From: Coffea arabica
Lineage: Eukaryota > Streptophyta > Magnoliopsida > Gentianales > Rubiaceae
Direction: 5' to 3'
Length of the DNA stretch: 64,000 nt
Assembly: GCF_036785885.1 (NCBI RefSeq)
Contig: NC_092312.1
Coordinates: forward strand, 10,806,001-10,870,000
Part shown: piece after piece, positions 1 through 12,736 of the stretch
How positions within the stretch are numbered: position 1 is the first letter of the stretch
Layout: each line of letters starts with the position of its first letter
Position numbers and translations under genes: made by a program
Notes under the pieces: generated by a model
Told to the model about the DNA's origin: nothing
Database searches by the model: none
What the model saw: only the letters and a program-made list of their open reading frames with translations

Positions 1-3000
1 GAAAGCAACTGCATTCTGGTAAAAGCTTGCATCAACCAACCACAGGAAAAAAAAAAAAAAAAAAAAAAGTGGGACAAAACTCCAAACTTCGCATCACCAT
101 TTACAGGAAAAATAAAAATCACGAAGCAATGGGGCCACGTTTAATCACCTCCAGCCCTGCATTTAGACCTGGACGTCTTGTCCCAGCCTGCGAGTCCCAC
201 TACAGTTTAATTGCTTTTTTTTTTTTTTTCTGGAATAGAAGACTCGTCGGTCCCGCTGACACCATCCCCATACACCAGGAGCAGAGCAGGTCCTTTTCCT
301 GACCGTTGAAATTACGTTTTAGACTTTGATACTACAGTCTGAGGATCAGGTTATTCATCATTCAATAAAATGTAAACGATGTTAATTATTTCTCAAGAGG
401 TGAACAGTGAATCAGAATTAAGATTTCAAGGAAATTTACATATTTTATACTGTCAAACACTGGATTGGGCAAAAACATATCTTTCACTTACCCAAAGATA
501 TGTGAGTTCTGAATAGGCATATTTGCATGCAGATAACCACAATGAAACGGGAATTTTTGATTTTAAACTTCTGAATTATGTACAAAAAGAAAAGGCAGGC
601 ATTTATTGGCCTGCCGCTCAAATATGCCGGAAAATTTTTAGCGGTGGTTTTCAGAATTCAACCATGGTGGCTTGACTTGAGCCTAAAAAATAAAATACTG
701 GTCAACAATTTTCATTGGACGTCCCACTTAACTCAAATTCTGCTGCGGTGGTATCAGGTATGGAGTAGCATTTACTATTCCGCCGCACGGGCGTCTGTTT
801 CATCTCCTTCACCCCAAGTTTTGCCTGATCCTTTTTATTTTTGGTGCTTGCTATTGAAAATCTTGGCTCTTGAGGTAATGGAAAAGACAAGAAAAGATTT
901 TTTTTTTTTTTTTAAAACAATCTGTTTCTTTTTGTTTTCTTTTTTTGGGTTCTCCAGTTTATCCCAATTTTGGTCGAGTTTTAATGAGCAATCGAGTTTA
1001 AGCATTTGATGTCGATTCCTAGCTTAACCAGTTGAATCGAGCAATCGGTTCTGAACTTGTACTAAAAAAAAAAGTGCATTTCCTAAGAAGAAGTTAAAAT
1101 GCAGAAATATTTTTTTTCCTTTTGGGTTCTTCTAAAGGGCCAATTTTGTTGTTTGAGATGCAATATACACTCAACATTTCATTGCGTTCTTTCTATTTAA
1201 AACCTAATTTCACTTTACGAAGAAGCCAGCTGCGAGAACCAAGAGCTACCGAACACCTATCAGGCAAAAAAAACTTTTTGTCATTAAAAATCATGTTCTG
1301 TGCTATTTCACTAAATTCGTTACTTGGGGAAAAAAAATACGATAGATTGATGCTTTTCTTTTGTAGCAAAATAGATCGGCATCCTGATTTAGTCCCCAGT
1401 GTATCATGGCGTAATATTGAGTATACTTTCTAGGCTCAAAAGTAGCAAAAAATGTAATTGGAGACTACAAATTAAGTTGTGTTTTTTTTTTTATCACCTT
1501 TAGAGATCCAAATGCATATTGCTTTACATTAATTAGGGACTAGCCTCATGCAGAGGCAATTATGATCCAAATAATTTATTCTAAAGTTATTGATATCTTA
1601 ATTAATCGATTGACATTTTGTCGATGATTAATTATGTAGTACTCCATCAACAAGACAGTAGTCATAGGCTAGAAGTTCTCTTACTCTAAATACTTTGTTA
1701 GAATAGACCAAAAAAGAAGGCAGCAGGAAGAAAAGAAAATACACGGGATTAATTTCTATTCGATAATAATGGCTAGAGATAAATTATTTAGATTTTCATT
1801 GCTTAATATATGTTGTTTGTACTTACTATTTGGTTTAACATAACATAGAAAAGGATTAATGGTGAATTGAGGGACCATTTGTGCTATACTTCCTCTGAAA
1901 GAACATAAAACAGGTAAGCCTATAAGTTTGCTTTCTTACTATGGACGGTTTAACCTGAAAGCTCAGCTCTACGTATGTCTATGTGGGTTGCGCAAGAAAA
2001 TCACGCGCAGAATCTCTAACATCGATATTTTCTTTTCTCTTTTTCTAACAAGAAGAAATCAAGAAAACAGGAAGTTTTGTATGGAGCACTTGTTCTTCTG
2101 TTTTGGGCAGCTCTGTGTGCTAGTTGAAACCAAGTAACTCATTTTGGCATTAACAGAGTTGAATTCATGCCAAAGATAGCTAATAGCTATAGTCTGAAAC
2201 CTTGAATGCAAAATCATCTAAAAGTATATAGAAGTATAAAACAACTGAGCATAGAAGAGAGAATTCAAATCTGACACCTTCGTTGTCGGGCTAAATGCAA
2301 ATGTATCTACCCATTTAACGTAGACAGTTGAACCCCCAAACAAAAAAAAAAAGGAAGAAGAACCAAAAAGGGAATTTTGGTCGCAACAAGGGACAAAAAT
2401 GCAACCATCTTGATTTCACACTAGCTAGTCAAAGCCAAAGGCATCAAGATGGCAGTCCATCCATCTTGTTTGAGTCTAGAGAGTTGAGACATTAATACAA
2501 TTAAGAACTACTTAAGATCAACTCAACAAGCTTCTTTTCGTGATGGCGATTGCTTTTGATGCCATTACATCCTAAGAAAATAACCTGTCAATGATATGGC
2601 AGCATACTTGCTTTTGTTCCAAACAACATTATTTAAGGACCCACAGCTTGGCCCATTCGTAAGTTGCAGGATTCAAGCATGTTGTATGTCGGTTTTGCGT
2701 GCACTTGATCAATCATCAATTGATTATATTTTGCAAAACCAACTTGCTTTTGGTAAGTTGGTAATTAAGAACCGATCAAAATCTCTCTTGAATTGTAAGT
2801 TAGGCGTTCGAATCATTAAATTTGTTGTTGTAAAAACACAGTGTAGGTATAGCAATATATTTCTTTGATCTAAATGGATCTTTCTCTTTTAACCCTTCGT
2901 ATAATTCAATTGGTCTCCCAGTTCAATTAAAAAAGACGGATAGATTAGGTTTTAAATTTTGTCGCATGAGGAAAAAAATTGATCAATTTACGATTGAATA

Positions 3001-4487
3001 TGCATATGGGTGTTAATCTTGAATTCGTGCTCTAAAGTTATGAACAGAAAAGCAAAGTTTTAAGTGGGTTAAAATGAAAAAAAAAAAGTAAGTTAAAACA
3101 TGTGTTTATGACATAGGTAGAATAATATTTGAGATAATTTTCTATCCAAGAATTCAATTGCAGCCAAGAAGGGACAGACACATATTTCTAAGCTTCCCTT
3201 CTCTATTTACCGGTAAACATTTTCTTGGTTGCCCCCTGTCTGAACTTTGATGTTGTTCGAAGCTACAAGCCTACAACAAATTAATTGTCTGGTTGCTGGC
3301 CTATTCCCAATCAAAATTACATAGAGGCTGGTGCATTCTTGGCATCCCCCATGCTTGATATCTCGTAGTATAAAAATGCTTCAACGGATAACAAGAAGAT
3401 GATTAGGGCAAAATCTTTACATGACGAAGTCAACTGCTGAGGCACCCACCATCATGTGGCAAAGTCAACTATTGTTTTTAAAACCCTATGTTCCATTTTG
3501 ACGGACCATCCCCTGATTAAACCCCATAGCCTTCCGGAAACTTGGGCCGACCACATGCCATCATCCTTTTTTGGTAGAAACCATCAAGTACTCAAATACT
3601 TTTCTTTAAATTCCGGTGGCTGCTTTTTTTTTTTTTGTCTGACGTCATATAAATACAGGCTCTCTCATTGTATATTTTTTTTCTCAGTGATTAGGGATTT
3701 TCCTTCTTTTCTTCCCCACCTGATTGCTTTAGTCCTCGGTTTTTGAACAACATGTTCAGACTTCATAAGCATTCAGTCTGATGCTCGGGACCATTGCCAA
3801 AAATTCAAGTCATGTGCATTATTAGGTCCGGACCCGTTGCCAGCTGAGCTTTTTCTCATTGCTCCTCCGTTCACATAATCCAAATTCTTCACTGCCTAAT
3901 AAACCTTGCTGATAACTAATAATATATGGTCTGATTCAAGATTCTTGAACCTTAGTGTCCTTATTCAGTCATTAGACATCCCTAGTCTGTTAAATAAGCT
4001 TTTTTCCGCCTTTATGGCTAAATGGTTTACAAATAAAACACTACTGCTAATTTCTAGCTAGTGACGTGCTATAATTTTGTATCTGCATCAAGAATGGTCA
4101 GAAGAGTTGAATATAAGCTTGTAGCCAATGAACAAATGTGAATGTTGTAGGCCTTATCTTTTTTTCTATTTTTGCAAGTCAAGGGTTTGCAACGAAAGAA
4201 GATAATTCTCAAAATACCGTGACATCACATATTTGAAATGCGACTACTCTTTCATATTGGCCATAAAATTTTTCAAGTATTTTTTAGTAATAAGGTGGCA
4301 TTCCAATATTGGATTTGTAAGATCTTCCAAATGCTTTTTTTATCCATAGTATCTATCCATGTCTGTGTCATTACCAAAAGAGGCGAAGAAAAATTGGGAT
4401 TATAACAAAAGATTACCTGTCAATATTAGAGCTGATTCAACATTTGACAAATTAATCTAGGGTGATTGAGCTTTACCATTTAATTTA
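1..4487. other. Intergenic spacer, no supported gene
   Basis: AT-rich sequence with poly(A)/poly(T) runs. The open frames here are short and resemble no family I recognise. A stretch near 2700-2850 has a weak tRNA-like look (a GGTAAGTTGGTAA-like box and a GCGTTCGAATC-like box) and could be an old SINE remnant, but I see no tail or target duplication. Confidence 0.6.
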
Positions 4488-5399
4488 GGATAATTGCATA
4501 AACCTCCCCTAACATGAACTTAGGCCTATAATTGACATAAAATAGGGTAAATTTACTTCCATACCCTATGAGGTTAAGGTTGTTAGTAAACAAATTTAGA
4601 GCAAAAAATTTAGGTTAACTAATTAAACAAGTTAATGGTTATTTCTTACCTGATTAGGCATTGTAAGTGCACTTACAAAATGGCACCACAAAATAGTGCT
4701 AATTGATGCTCCAACATGGTGTTATTTTGTGATTGACAACACTTGAAAGGACAATCCAAATCATATACTATATGCATAGAAGAGAAGCAGAAGCAAAGGG
4801 AAAGAAACCTCCAAGTAAAGCTCCATAACAAAATAAGTTCTGGTGGTTTTGGTTAAACTCACTTCGTCTTAAACATTCATGAAAACAAAAGGAGAAAGAA
4901 AGCAAAAATCAAGGCGAATTTTGAGAATTTTTCTGTTAAAAATTTGCGGTAATTAGAAGATAATATGTAAATAATCCTTTGTAGTTTCAACTTAATACAC
5001 AAAGTTTCCATGCACACTAGTGAAGGCGAGTTTTTGAAGTTGGTTATACACATTCTATGCTTTAGAATCTTAGATTTCTGAACATATGTTCATTACTTCT
5101 TCCGGTTGTTACTGCTGCACTTGTTCTCTTTACATTTATGTGATTTTCACTAATTATTTCCAACTTTTAATTTTATTTATTCTTTTAGTAATTCAACCTC
5201 ACAAGAGGCAAAAGGGGTACAAATGGAACAAAATTATTATCTTTCTCCTAAAAAAACTTTTTTAATGCAACTTTATCTAACATGGGCTGAATATGCTATC
5301 AAAATTTTAAATTCAGAAGAGGTTAGTGCTATTTTCGAAACCTCAAAAGAGGTGAGTGCAGCTATTAGTAATCTACAGGGAGGTTTCTACAATTGTCCC
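4488..5399. mobile_element. Mutator-like (MULE) non-autonomous element with short terminal inverted repeats
   Basis: The left end reads GGATAATTGCATAAACCTCC. The right end, reverse-complemented, reads GGGACAATTGTAGAAACCTC followed by CC, so the termini are inverted repeats of about 20 bp with few mismatches. The flanking 9-mers are tttaattta (4479-4487) and tttaatata (5400-5408), matching at 8 of 9 positions, which is the target-duplication size of Mutator-like elements. The interior has no transposase-like frame. An open frame inside (5223-5513) resembles nothing known. Identification rests on structure only. Confidence 0.65.
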
Positions 5400-5408
5400 T
5401 TTAATATA

Positions 5409-7670
5409 ACAGCGATTGTGGAAAAACCAGTAATCGTGGTTATGGAAATTATTATGGTATGCACTCAAATATTTTCGTTTAAGAGCATATGCCCGCTGGG
5501 AGAGAAACCATGAGTACGCGCAACTATTTGGGTCCCAATGTTATATTAAAAAAAAGAAAAACATATTATGTCCGATGAATTCATGTCTAATTTATAATTG
5601 AAGCAAAATTTGTGATGAAGCAAGATTTTTATTTTTAGTTATCCACGGACGATGTATATATAAAAATTTACGTGCCACATATCTCGTAAGCTTTAGGCAT
5701 TGGAAAGAAACTGCTCTGCTGCCAGTTCATAGCCTGTCTCATACTGATAAGAAACTAAAAGTCCGTCCCTATCATATTAATTCCGTTCCGATAAAGGACC
5801 ACTTGGGACGGTGGGGATATTTTACCTCCATGCTTGATTACTGGATCTATATATATGACCAGTGGACTTCAAAAGATTCGTCAACTTGAAAGTTGCATTT
5901 TGTTCTCGTCGACCACAAAAATAAATAAATAAATAAATAAAAAACCTAGTTTGTTTTACCCAAGATTAACAAGTGATCAAATTGATAGTGAAAGGTATTG
6001 AAGTAGCTAAACGTGACAGTTTATTGTGTAAAATGGTAGGTTGAGAGATGCATAATAATTGCATATCAAAATTAACCCTAATCTATAGTATTTTGTTAAG
6101 CTACATTATAATCATTATTACAGTTCGGGCAAATTCTTGATTTTCTCTCATCAATCCTTTGCAAATGCTTAAATAATTGAATAAACACAAGCACACGCAA
6201 GCTGTGAATGGGCACAAGTACGAGAGAGGACTAATTCCTACCTAATAGGATGTTTCGAGTTTGACAATTCAGAAATCAGAATAAGGAAAATTGATGCAAC
6301 ATTGACCCCCTAACCAATTAAGTGATGGGAAAAGGATGTGTCATCATATGAATACTACACCACATTAATTTGGTTGTTCCGAACAGGCAAGTCTATATTG
6401 TGAGGACAATTTTTTATATTTGACCGTTCCTGTGTAACATAGAGATTCTTAGTTTCGCCATTTTCCACAGTCTTTGGTAATTCACCAGAAGTTATTGAGT
6501 TGTAGCAATCTTTTTTTACCAGAAGTTATTGAGTTGTAGCAATCACACCAGAAGTATATTCCACGAGATGGATTCAGGCAGCTGCTTCGTTCGTATGAGC
6601 CTTTCTTTTTTTTTTTTTTGGGGCCAAAAGATCGGGATTATAGCCCAGAAGCGCATTTAATATTTTAGATCACTAGTCGACATCCATGCTCAATAGTAAA
6701 TTTACCAGTATTTTTTTTTCTTTTCTTAATAGTTCTCTCAATTATTTGGGATAAACCAAGAATGCATTTGAGTAAACTTTTCACAGCATTTTGTTGGGGC
6801 CTTGGAGGTAAACAAGTCACTTACAGATCGCTCACTTACACAACTCTCGCATCAGTAATAGAATTCGAATGCATAATCTGTTGTGAGAAAACGACTTATT
6901 TTTTATCAACCGAATCAATTTGTGTTGACATTTATTCTCATTCATTAGAAGCAACCCAAAGTTAAAATATAACCTTTCTTGGGATCTATTCTTGGCTTAT
7001 CCATACACTGTTGGTATTGGTTTAAAAAGTGGTTTTGTGAGCACCTTTTTTCAGTTTTCTTTTGGTTTTGCTGGGGGTGAAGAAACATTAAATTGGGATC
7101 GATCATAACCACGCTATTTAACATTGCATTGGATACATGCAAAGATTAATTCTTAGATGTCTATTAGAGTATTCATTCAACTGACTAGTTTTCTATAATC
7201 ATTTTAGTGGTCTTATATATATGTGTCAAGTACAATGGATACAACATGAGATGAATTCCCCTAAAAAAATTAAAAAAGAATTACATGTGTGAATATTTTT
7301 CGGAATAAATTGCTATTCTATTCTAAATACACAATACACGCATAAATTTGCACTTACAAATTATATATACTAACATATTTCTATTTAAGTGAACGTGTCC
7401 TACATTAGCTCATTACGTGCAAGAAAGCGTAATACTTCACATCATGACAGAGTGGAATTTCAGCAATGAATTTTTCTAGGATTCGGATGACGACAGAGCA
7501 GAAAGCATGCATCGTATAATTTCAGTTTCTGAAAAAAAAAAGAAAGTATGCATAGTACTTGGTACGTGAAGTATAATTTAAAGTATCGGAAACAAAAATT
7601 ATGCTGGAAAAGCAGGACTTCTTAACCAATGGATCTTGGTCAACGTGTAGTTTAAATTATCTTTTGCAGA
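5409..7670. other. Intergenic spacer, no supported gene
   Basis: AT-rich, with no recognisable coding or RNA gene. It holds a short exact tandem-like duplication at 6484-6544, listed separately, and several poly(T) tracts. Confidence 0.6.
6484..6544. repeat. 27-bp exact direct repeat
   Basis: The same 27 bp, beginning ACCAGAAGTTATTGAG, occurs at 6484-6510 and again at 6518-6544, separated by a 7-base T run. The second copy is followed by a further partial ACACCAGAAG. This looks like local slippage or template switching; no function is implied. Confidence 0.9.
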
Positions 7671-7679
7671 AATTGTTAA

Positions 7680-9048
7680 GGGAAAATCATTCAAAATGCC
7701 CCTCACATTTTACAAGATGATTTTTTTCGTTCCTCACTTTTAAAAGTATAATTTTACGTCCCTTACAAATTTAAATTGACCAAATTTGGTTCCTACCTAG
7801 GTTTCCGATTAGGTTTTTATCGGAATTCACGACGTGCCTTACACGTGATCACATTTCAAGGGCAAAATTGTCAAATCAAATTTTATATAATTCGATTCAT
7901 AATTCCTCACATTTCATAAAATAAATTTTTTCGTCCCTTACATTTCACAAAATAAATTTTTTCATCCTTCACATTTTTCAAAATGAATTTTTTCATCTTT
8001 TATTGATCAGTGTGAATAATTTTTTTTTAAATCCATGTATATATCTATTTAATTTCACTTGAACAGTACGAATAGCATGTGAAATCAAATAGATATATAC
8101 ATGGGTTTAAAAAAATTGTTAGTTTTTCACTTATTTTAATTTTCTTTTACTCAAAATTTGAAAATAAAGAAAACATTTAATCCTAAATATTATCGAGTGT
8201 TTATATTGAATTAAATTTGGACAGAAAAAATAAACAAAAGAAAAGTATGACAAAAAGAAATTAGTGATTGGCATTTTCAAATTTTAAGACAATCACGAGG
8301 CAAGTAATTCAACTGTTGGTCTTAAAAGTGTCAAGTAGAAATTTTGTATTTAAATTGAAATTTGTTAGCACAATTATAGTATTCGAGTTAGGACTCATTA
8401 ATTAAATTAACTTATTAGACAATTCAATAAATAAATTATTATTAAAATAGAAATGTCACAAATATTGAATACGTTTAAATGGTGAAATCATATAAATATA
8501 TACATGGGTTTCAAACAAAATTATTAGTTTTAAACTCCTATATATATGTATTGAATAGCATGTGTACAACTACAATTAGCATGTTTAGATGAAATTCAAT
8601 AGAGATAAATTACCTGTTATTTGTAGTGTTCAGATTAAATCAAATATACATATACGTGGGTTTATAGAAAAAAAGCTATTCATACACATGATCAATGAGG
8701 AATGAAAAAATTCATTTTGGAAAATGTAAGGGATGAAAAAATTCATTTTTTGAAATGTGAGGAACAAAACAATTCATTTTGTAAAATGTTAGGGATCAAA
8801 AAATTTATTTTGTGAAATATGAGGGACTATGAATCAGATTATATAAAAATTGATTTGACAATTTTGTCCTTAAAAAATGATCACATGCAAGTTACATGGT
8901 GGATTCCGATAAAAAATTAGTCAGAAACCTAGGTAGGGACCAAATTTGGTCAATTTGAATTTGTAAGGGACGTAAAATTACACTTTTAAAAGTGAGGAAC
9001 GAAAAAAATCATCTTATAAAATATGAGGGACGTTTTGAACGATTTCCC
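7680..9048. mobile_element. Mutator-like foldback element with long terminal inverted repeats
   Basis: The first ~350 bases (from GGGAAAATCATTCAAAATGC) reappear inverted at the right end (ending ACGTTTTGAACGATTTCCC), so the two arms can pair along most of their length. Flanking 9-mers are aattgttaa (7671-7679) and aaatgttaa (9049-9057), 8 of 9 identical, the target-site size expected of Mutator-like elements. A second nested palindrome lies near 8040-8105. No transposase frame is present, so this is a non-autonomous copy. Arm divergence suggests it is not very recent. Confidence 0.82.
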
Positions 9049-9057
9049 AAATGTTAA

Positions 9058-10700
9058 CTTCAACAAATAGTATATAGCAGATACTGCGATTCAAACATCT
9101 TATAGAACAAAGTTTAGTTTATTCACCTTTCTTAACGGCTAATTAGATTCAAACCTCAAAGTTCATACGTTAATTTAGCAACGATCAAGTCAGCAATAGT
9201 CCTCCACATTACTGCGTAATACACCATAAGTAGACATTATTGAAAACATCATTACTCTAATCTCAAAGTCAAATTGCTGTCTACAGTCGCCAAGGATACA
9301 GCTAAAATGGAACAACTAATAACGTGCGGCTTCGGTCCAACGTCATAAAATTCTGAGTCCAGAGAAAGGTTGTACCAGTTGTATATTAATTGAGAACGGG
9401 AAGAAAATAACTCATGAGCCGATGCAGTAAAATATGAAACCAGGGCAGGAAAATTCAAAACATATCTGTTTGTCATATCATCCAATTCAACTCTCTCGTA
9501 GAATGTAAGCCTTAGGTGATTCTAATTTTGCATGGTAAATCGGGTTTGGACAAAAAAAAAAAAGAGAAGAAATTAGCATAGCCCTTCTAATGGGTGATAA
9601 AATTTCATATCTGAAAAACTTGGAAGCAGACAGTTTATAGGCCAAAAAGAAAGGAAAAAAAAGCACTTAAAAACAATTCGTGAATGCCAAAGACACATTG
9701 AAAACAATAACAAAGAAACTTCTTAGTCAAATGCAGAAATCATCATAACGCATGTGCAAACTCATGGGAAGCAAGTTTTGTCTGGAGATTGTTGGGCCAT
9801 TTGGCATATCAGCACAATTTGCTGTCAAGCCCACGTATCCAGTTTAGTTTTTGTCTTCACTGACATCATGGACTCCTAATGAGGCTAGGAAAAGGTCAGA
9901 GAGTCCTAAAATAATGGGCTGATTCTATCTGGCCACAGTGAGCCCATTCCCAAGTAATGTCCAATAGTCTATTGCACCCATGGGTTAGGCCCACACTTTC
10001 AGTTTGCTTTGGGCACTTTTCCCATGAAGACAGCCCAAATAGTGATCGTCCCTTGTTAGTATCAAAATTCTTATGGAAAATTAATCATGTTTTATCTCTT
10101 CTAGGCGATACTGTGCTTACCCTAGTCTGGTGAAAATTAGAATAATGGTACCATATGTATTTGATAATTTGCGAGCTAATATATTTATGTGATTGATTTC
10201 TAAATTATATATATAAAAAAAAATGAAATAGCGGGTTAGGTGGATTAGTGGAGTCATAAGAAGTCAAAAGTGGTTATCATTTACTAGGATATTTTGCGAG
10301 TCGAAGAGCCCCTGCACCAAAGCAATAGACATTATTCATTCATTTCTATTAATGGTTGGATGAATGACCAAATAGGCTATTGTAGACCACCTAAGCAATT
10401 TTTCTGTCGGCTTATTTGGACATATAAGCATGGAATCTCGTAAATGCTCCTTTTTTTTCTTTTTCTTTTAATCCTTCTGAATCTGACACCGAGAAGAACT
10501 ATCGCCCTTCTCGGTACTGGGAATTTTCTTTTCGTATCTCACCCAATAAAAGAATTACAGCACTAGCTCGTCCCAAACAACCAAAGGGTGTTTTTTTTTA
10601 CCCTGTAAACAACACAACAGAAGTGATAGGACACTCTCAGGAACAATCTTGGGTTCTGACTTGCCAAATCTCTAGAAGTGACCGCATACTGTTGAAAAGG
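9058..10700. other. Intergenic spacer, no supported gene
   Basis: No coding, RNA or terminal-repeat structure that I can support. A 77-codon open frame at 9252-9485 on the minus strand has no recognisable similarity. Confidence 0.55.
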
Positions 10701-10715
10701 AGTCGTGATTAGCCG

Positions 10716-11036
10716 GAAATGCACAAACCGGCACAAACCAGCAACCGTTTGTGCCCCTTGTCCTGATTGGAAATGGAGCAGGAACGATTGTCAGAAACAA
10801 CCGTTTCTGAAGGTTCACGGCCACGGTGTAGCCTCAAAAATTTGTGCGGCTCAGATTACAGCATGTAACTCGATTTTCACGTCATGTGTGGGGCCCACAA
10901 AAAATTGTTCTAAAGTTACTCCATGTGTAAAAAAAGTTACACGATGTGCAAAAAATGTTACGCGCTGTTGGAAAATGCACAAACCGACACAAACGGTTGC
11001 ACCTGTAACCGTTTGTGCCCCTTGTCCTCCTGATTA
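10716..11036 (+). repeat. Direct-repeat-bounded dispersed repeat
   Basis: A ~55-bp segment containing ATGCACAAACCGGCACAAAC and AACCGTTTGTGCCCCTTGTC (10719-10767) recurs in modified form at about 10974-11030. Between them is low-complexity sequence with repeated GTTAC and TGTGxAAAAA units. A continuous reading frame runs across it, but its cysteine/threonine-rich composition follows from the repeat units, so I do not call a gene. It could be a small terminal-repeat element; the boundaries are uncertain. Confidence 0.5.
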
Positions 11037-11100
11037 GCCTTAGCCTGTGCTCGGGCCTGTCTAACTCCTAAATCGTGTGCATCATATTATCAAGAAATTC

Positions 11101-11235
11101 TCTTATCACCAATTGGTTGGATGGTGTTGATTTGTGGATTCCACTTAGACTGACCTTGGGTCCGATTTGGCGATGATTTCTGAGTGTTTCTAACCTAATT
11201 GTGTGTGTTACTTATTTCTGTCTACGGAAAAAAAA
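11101..11235 (+). mobile_element. Short SINE with poly(A) tail and 17-bp target duplication
   Basis: A ~135-bp body is flanked by perfect 17-bp direct repeats, atattatcaagaaattc, at 11084-11100 and 11236-11252. The body ends in CTACGG plus an A run, and near its 5' end (11111-11124) has AATTGGTTGGATGG, resembling a tRNA D-arm/A-box. A GGGTCCGAT-like stretch near 11158 is a possible degenerate B-box. Target duplication plus 3' A tail shows LINE-dependent retroposition. Assignment as tRNA-derived is an inference. Confidence 0.8.
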
Positions 11236-11252
11236 ATATTATCAAGAAATTC

Positions 11253-12736
11253 ATGTTAATGATGACGTGCACGAAACTTGCTGCTCCACTACAACATTCT
11301 GATGCGACATGGAACAGCCTCCCGTGATGCGCCGTTTAATCAAATTTTGCAAGGAATCCTTGCAACAAAAACTCAAGAAAGTTTAGAAAATATTTTTGTG
11401 TTGTTGTGCAGGAGCAGGATTTTGTGTCGTTTCAATCTGCAGGTGAACATAACAGTTATTAACATCGATGGACACATGGATATCAGTTCACTTGAAAAGT
11501 TGCGCCACTCCCATGATTATAGATATGGTCTATTGGGGGCAGTTTCATTTGAACAAGGCCAGCAAACCGGTCCAATAACTTCACTGCAATGGCTTGTGGA
11601 CATAGAAGATGGTCCCCAATGTTTCCCTCATCATCGTGTCTATAATTCACTGAATTTTGCACTAAAACCAGTTGTATCCATGGTTCAAAGACTCCGCCAA
11701 GTCGTCACTGGAACGGGGCTTCTCGATCCGATACCGGAATGAGAGACTCTGAGATAATGAATCGCCGAGAACTCGGCCGAAACGTCTCCGAGACGGATAG
11801 AAACGGTCGAGTCGTCTCGATTCATCCCGAGTCAGCTTAAATTTTTATTAGTTTTGCTAATTTTTTAATTATTTTTTATCATATATTTTTTACAATTTTT
11901 AGAATATTAAATATTTTAAAAATTTGCGTTTTGCCGAAACCATGATCGAGGTGCTGAAACCAATATGGAATGGTCCGGACCATGGCCGCAACTGCAACCA
12001 TGACTTTGAACCATGGTTGTTTCACAATGAACTACTCTATTATTGACCGCTATTAAGTCCACAACACAGATCCTGTTCATAAATTGGTGAAAATGTTGAT
12101 AAACATTCCCTTTTTCTTTCGCCTTTTAATACTGAAACAATGTCTGGCCAGCACTTGAAATGGTTTGAATCAGAGACGAGAAGCCAAGTTTGCACAAGAT
12201 TGGATGGATTTTGCATTGGCTCTTCAAGACGAAAGTTCTTCATGGGAAGAGAGGAGCAGCGCACACGTTATTTACACGCACAACACATAGTGAGAAAGAA
12301 AGAAAGAAAGAGACACTGGCTGAGGAAGGAAAGGCGAGCAATTAAAGGACTGAGCCAGCCAAATGCCCATATCATCCATCACTCTCTTCTTCGTACAAAT
12401 TGAAGGAAGACAAAGCATTGATTGCTACTGATCACATGCCTATTATCTTCATTTCATGCCATTCCCATGTGCCCTTCACAAAACCATAGAAAAGATCTAC
12501 TTAAATTCCCTTTTTCCCTTCAGAGGCATTATTGGCCTAATACAAAATTCTCATTCCAATGGAACCCTATAAATAATTAATGCTACGATGAACTAGATAG
12601 ATGTTGTACACGTATTTTTCTTTTTGCAGAAGACAAAAGGGTAAGAAGGAGATCTACCTAAAATTACAACTGAAACTCACTTAATATAATGGTGATGTAC
12701 AGGACAACTTTAATAAATAAGAAGTAAAAGTAACGT
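11253..12736. other. Spacer downstream of the ARM gene, repetitive in part
   Basis: The stretch 11740-11850 is GC-richer, with GAGTCGTCTCGATTCATCCC-like units, as seen in dispersed plant DNA repeats. 11940-12030 holds ACCATGGCCGCAAC-type repeats with a TGGTCCGGACCA palindrome. The ~155-codon open frame at 11278-11742 has no recognisable domain. 12660-12736 probably includes the 3' UTR of the ARM gene. Confidence 0.5.

Noticed and set aside
578..1009. 143-codon open frame
   Set aside because: Composition is dominated by T-rich DNA (poly-Phe); no recognisable motif.
7500..7560. Third tail-only retroinsertion (GAAAGCATGCAT / GAAAGTATGCAT around an A run)
   Set aside because: The repeats differ at several positions, so I cannot separate it from chance.
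10705..11037. Cys-rich 110-codon frame that could look like a secreted peptide
   Set aside because: Cysteines come from repeated GTTACxxxATGTG units of a dispersed repeat, there is no ATG-led signal peptide, and the frame is bounded by the repeat.
11278..11742. 154-codon open frame on the plus strand
   Set aside because: No domain, no family resemblance, lies next to repetitive DNA, and has no splice partners; most likely chance.
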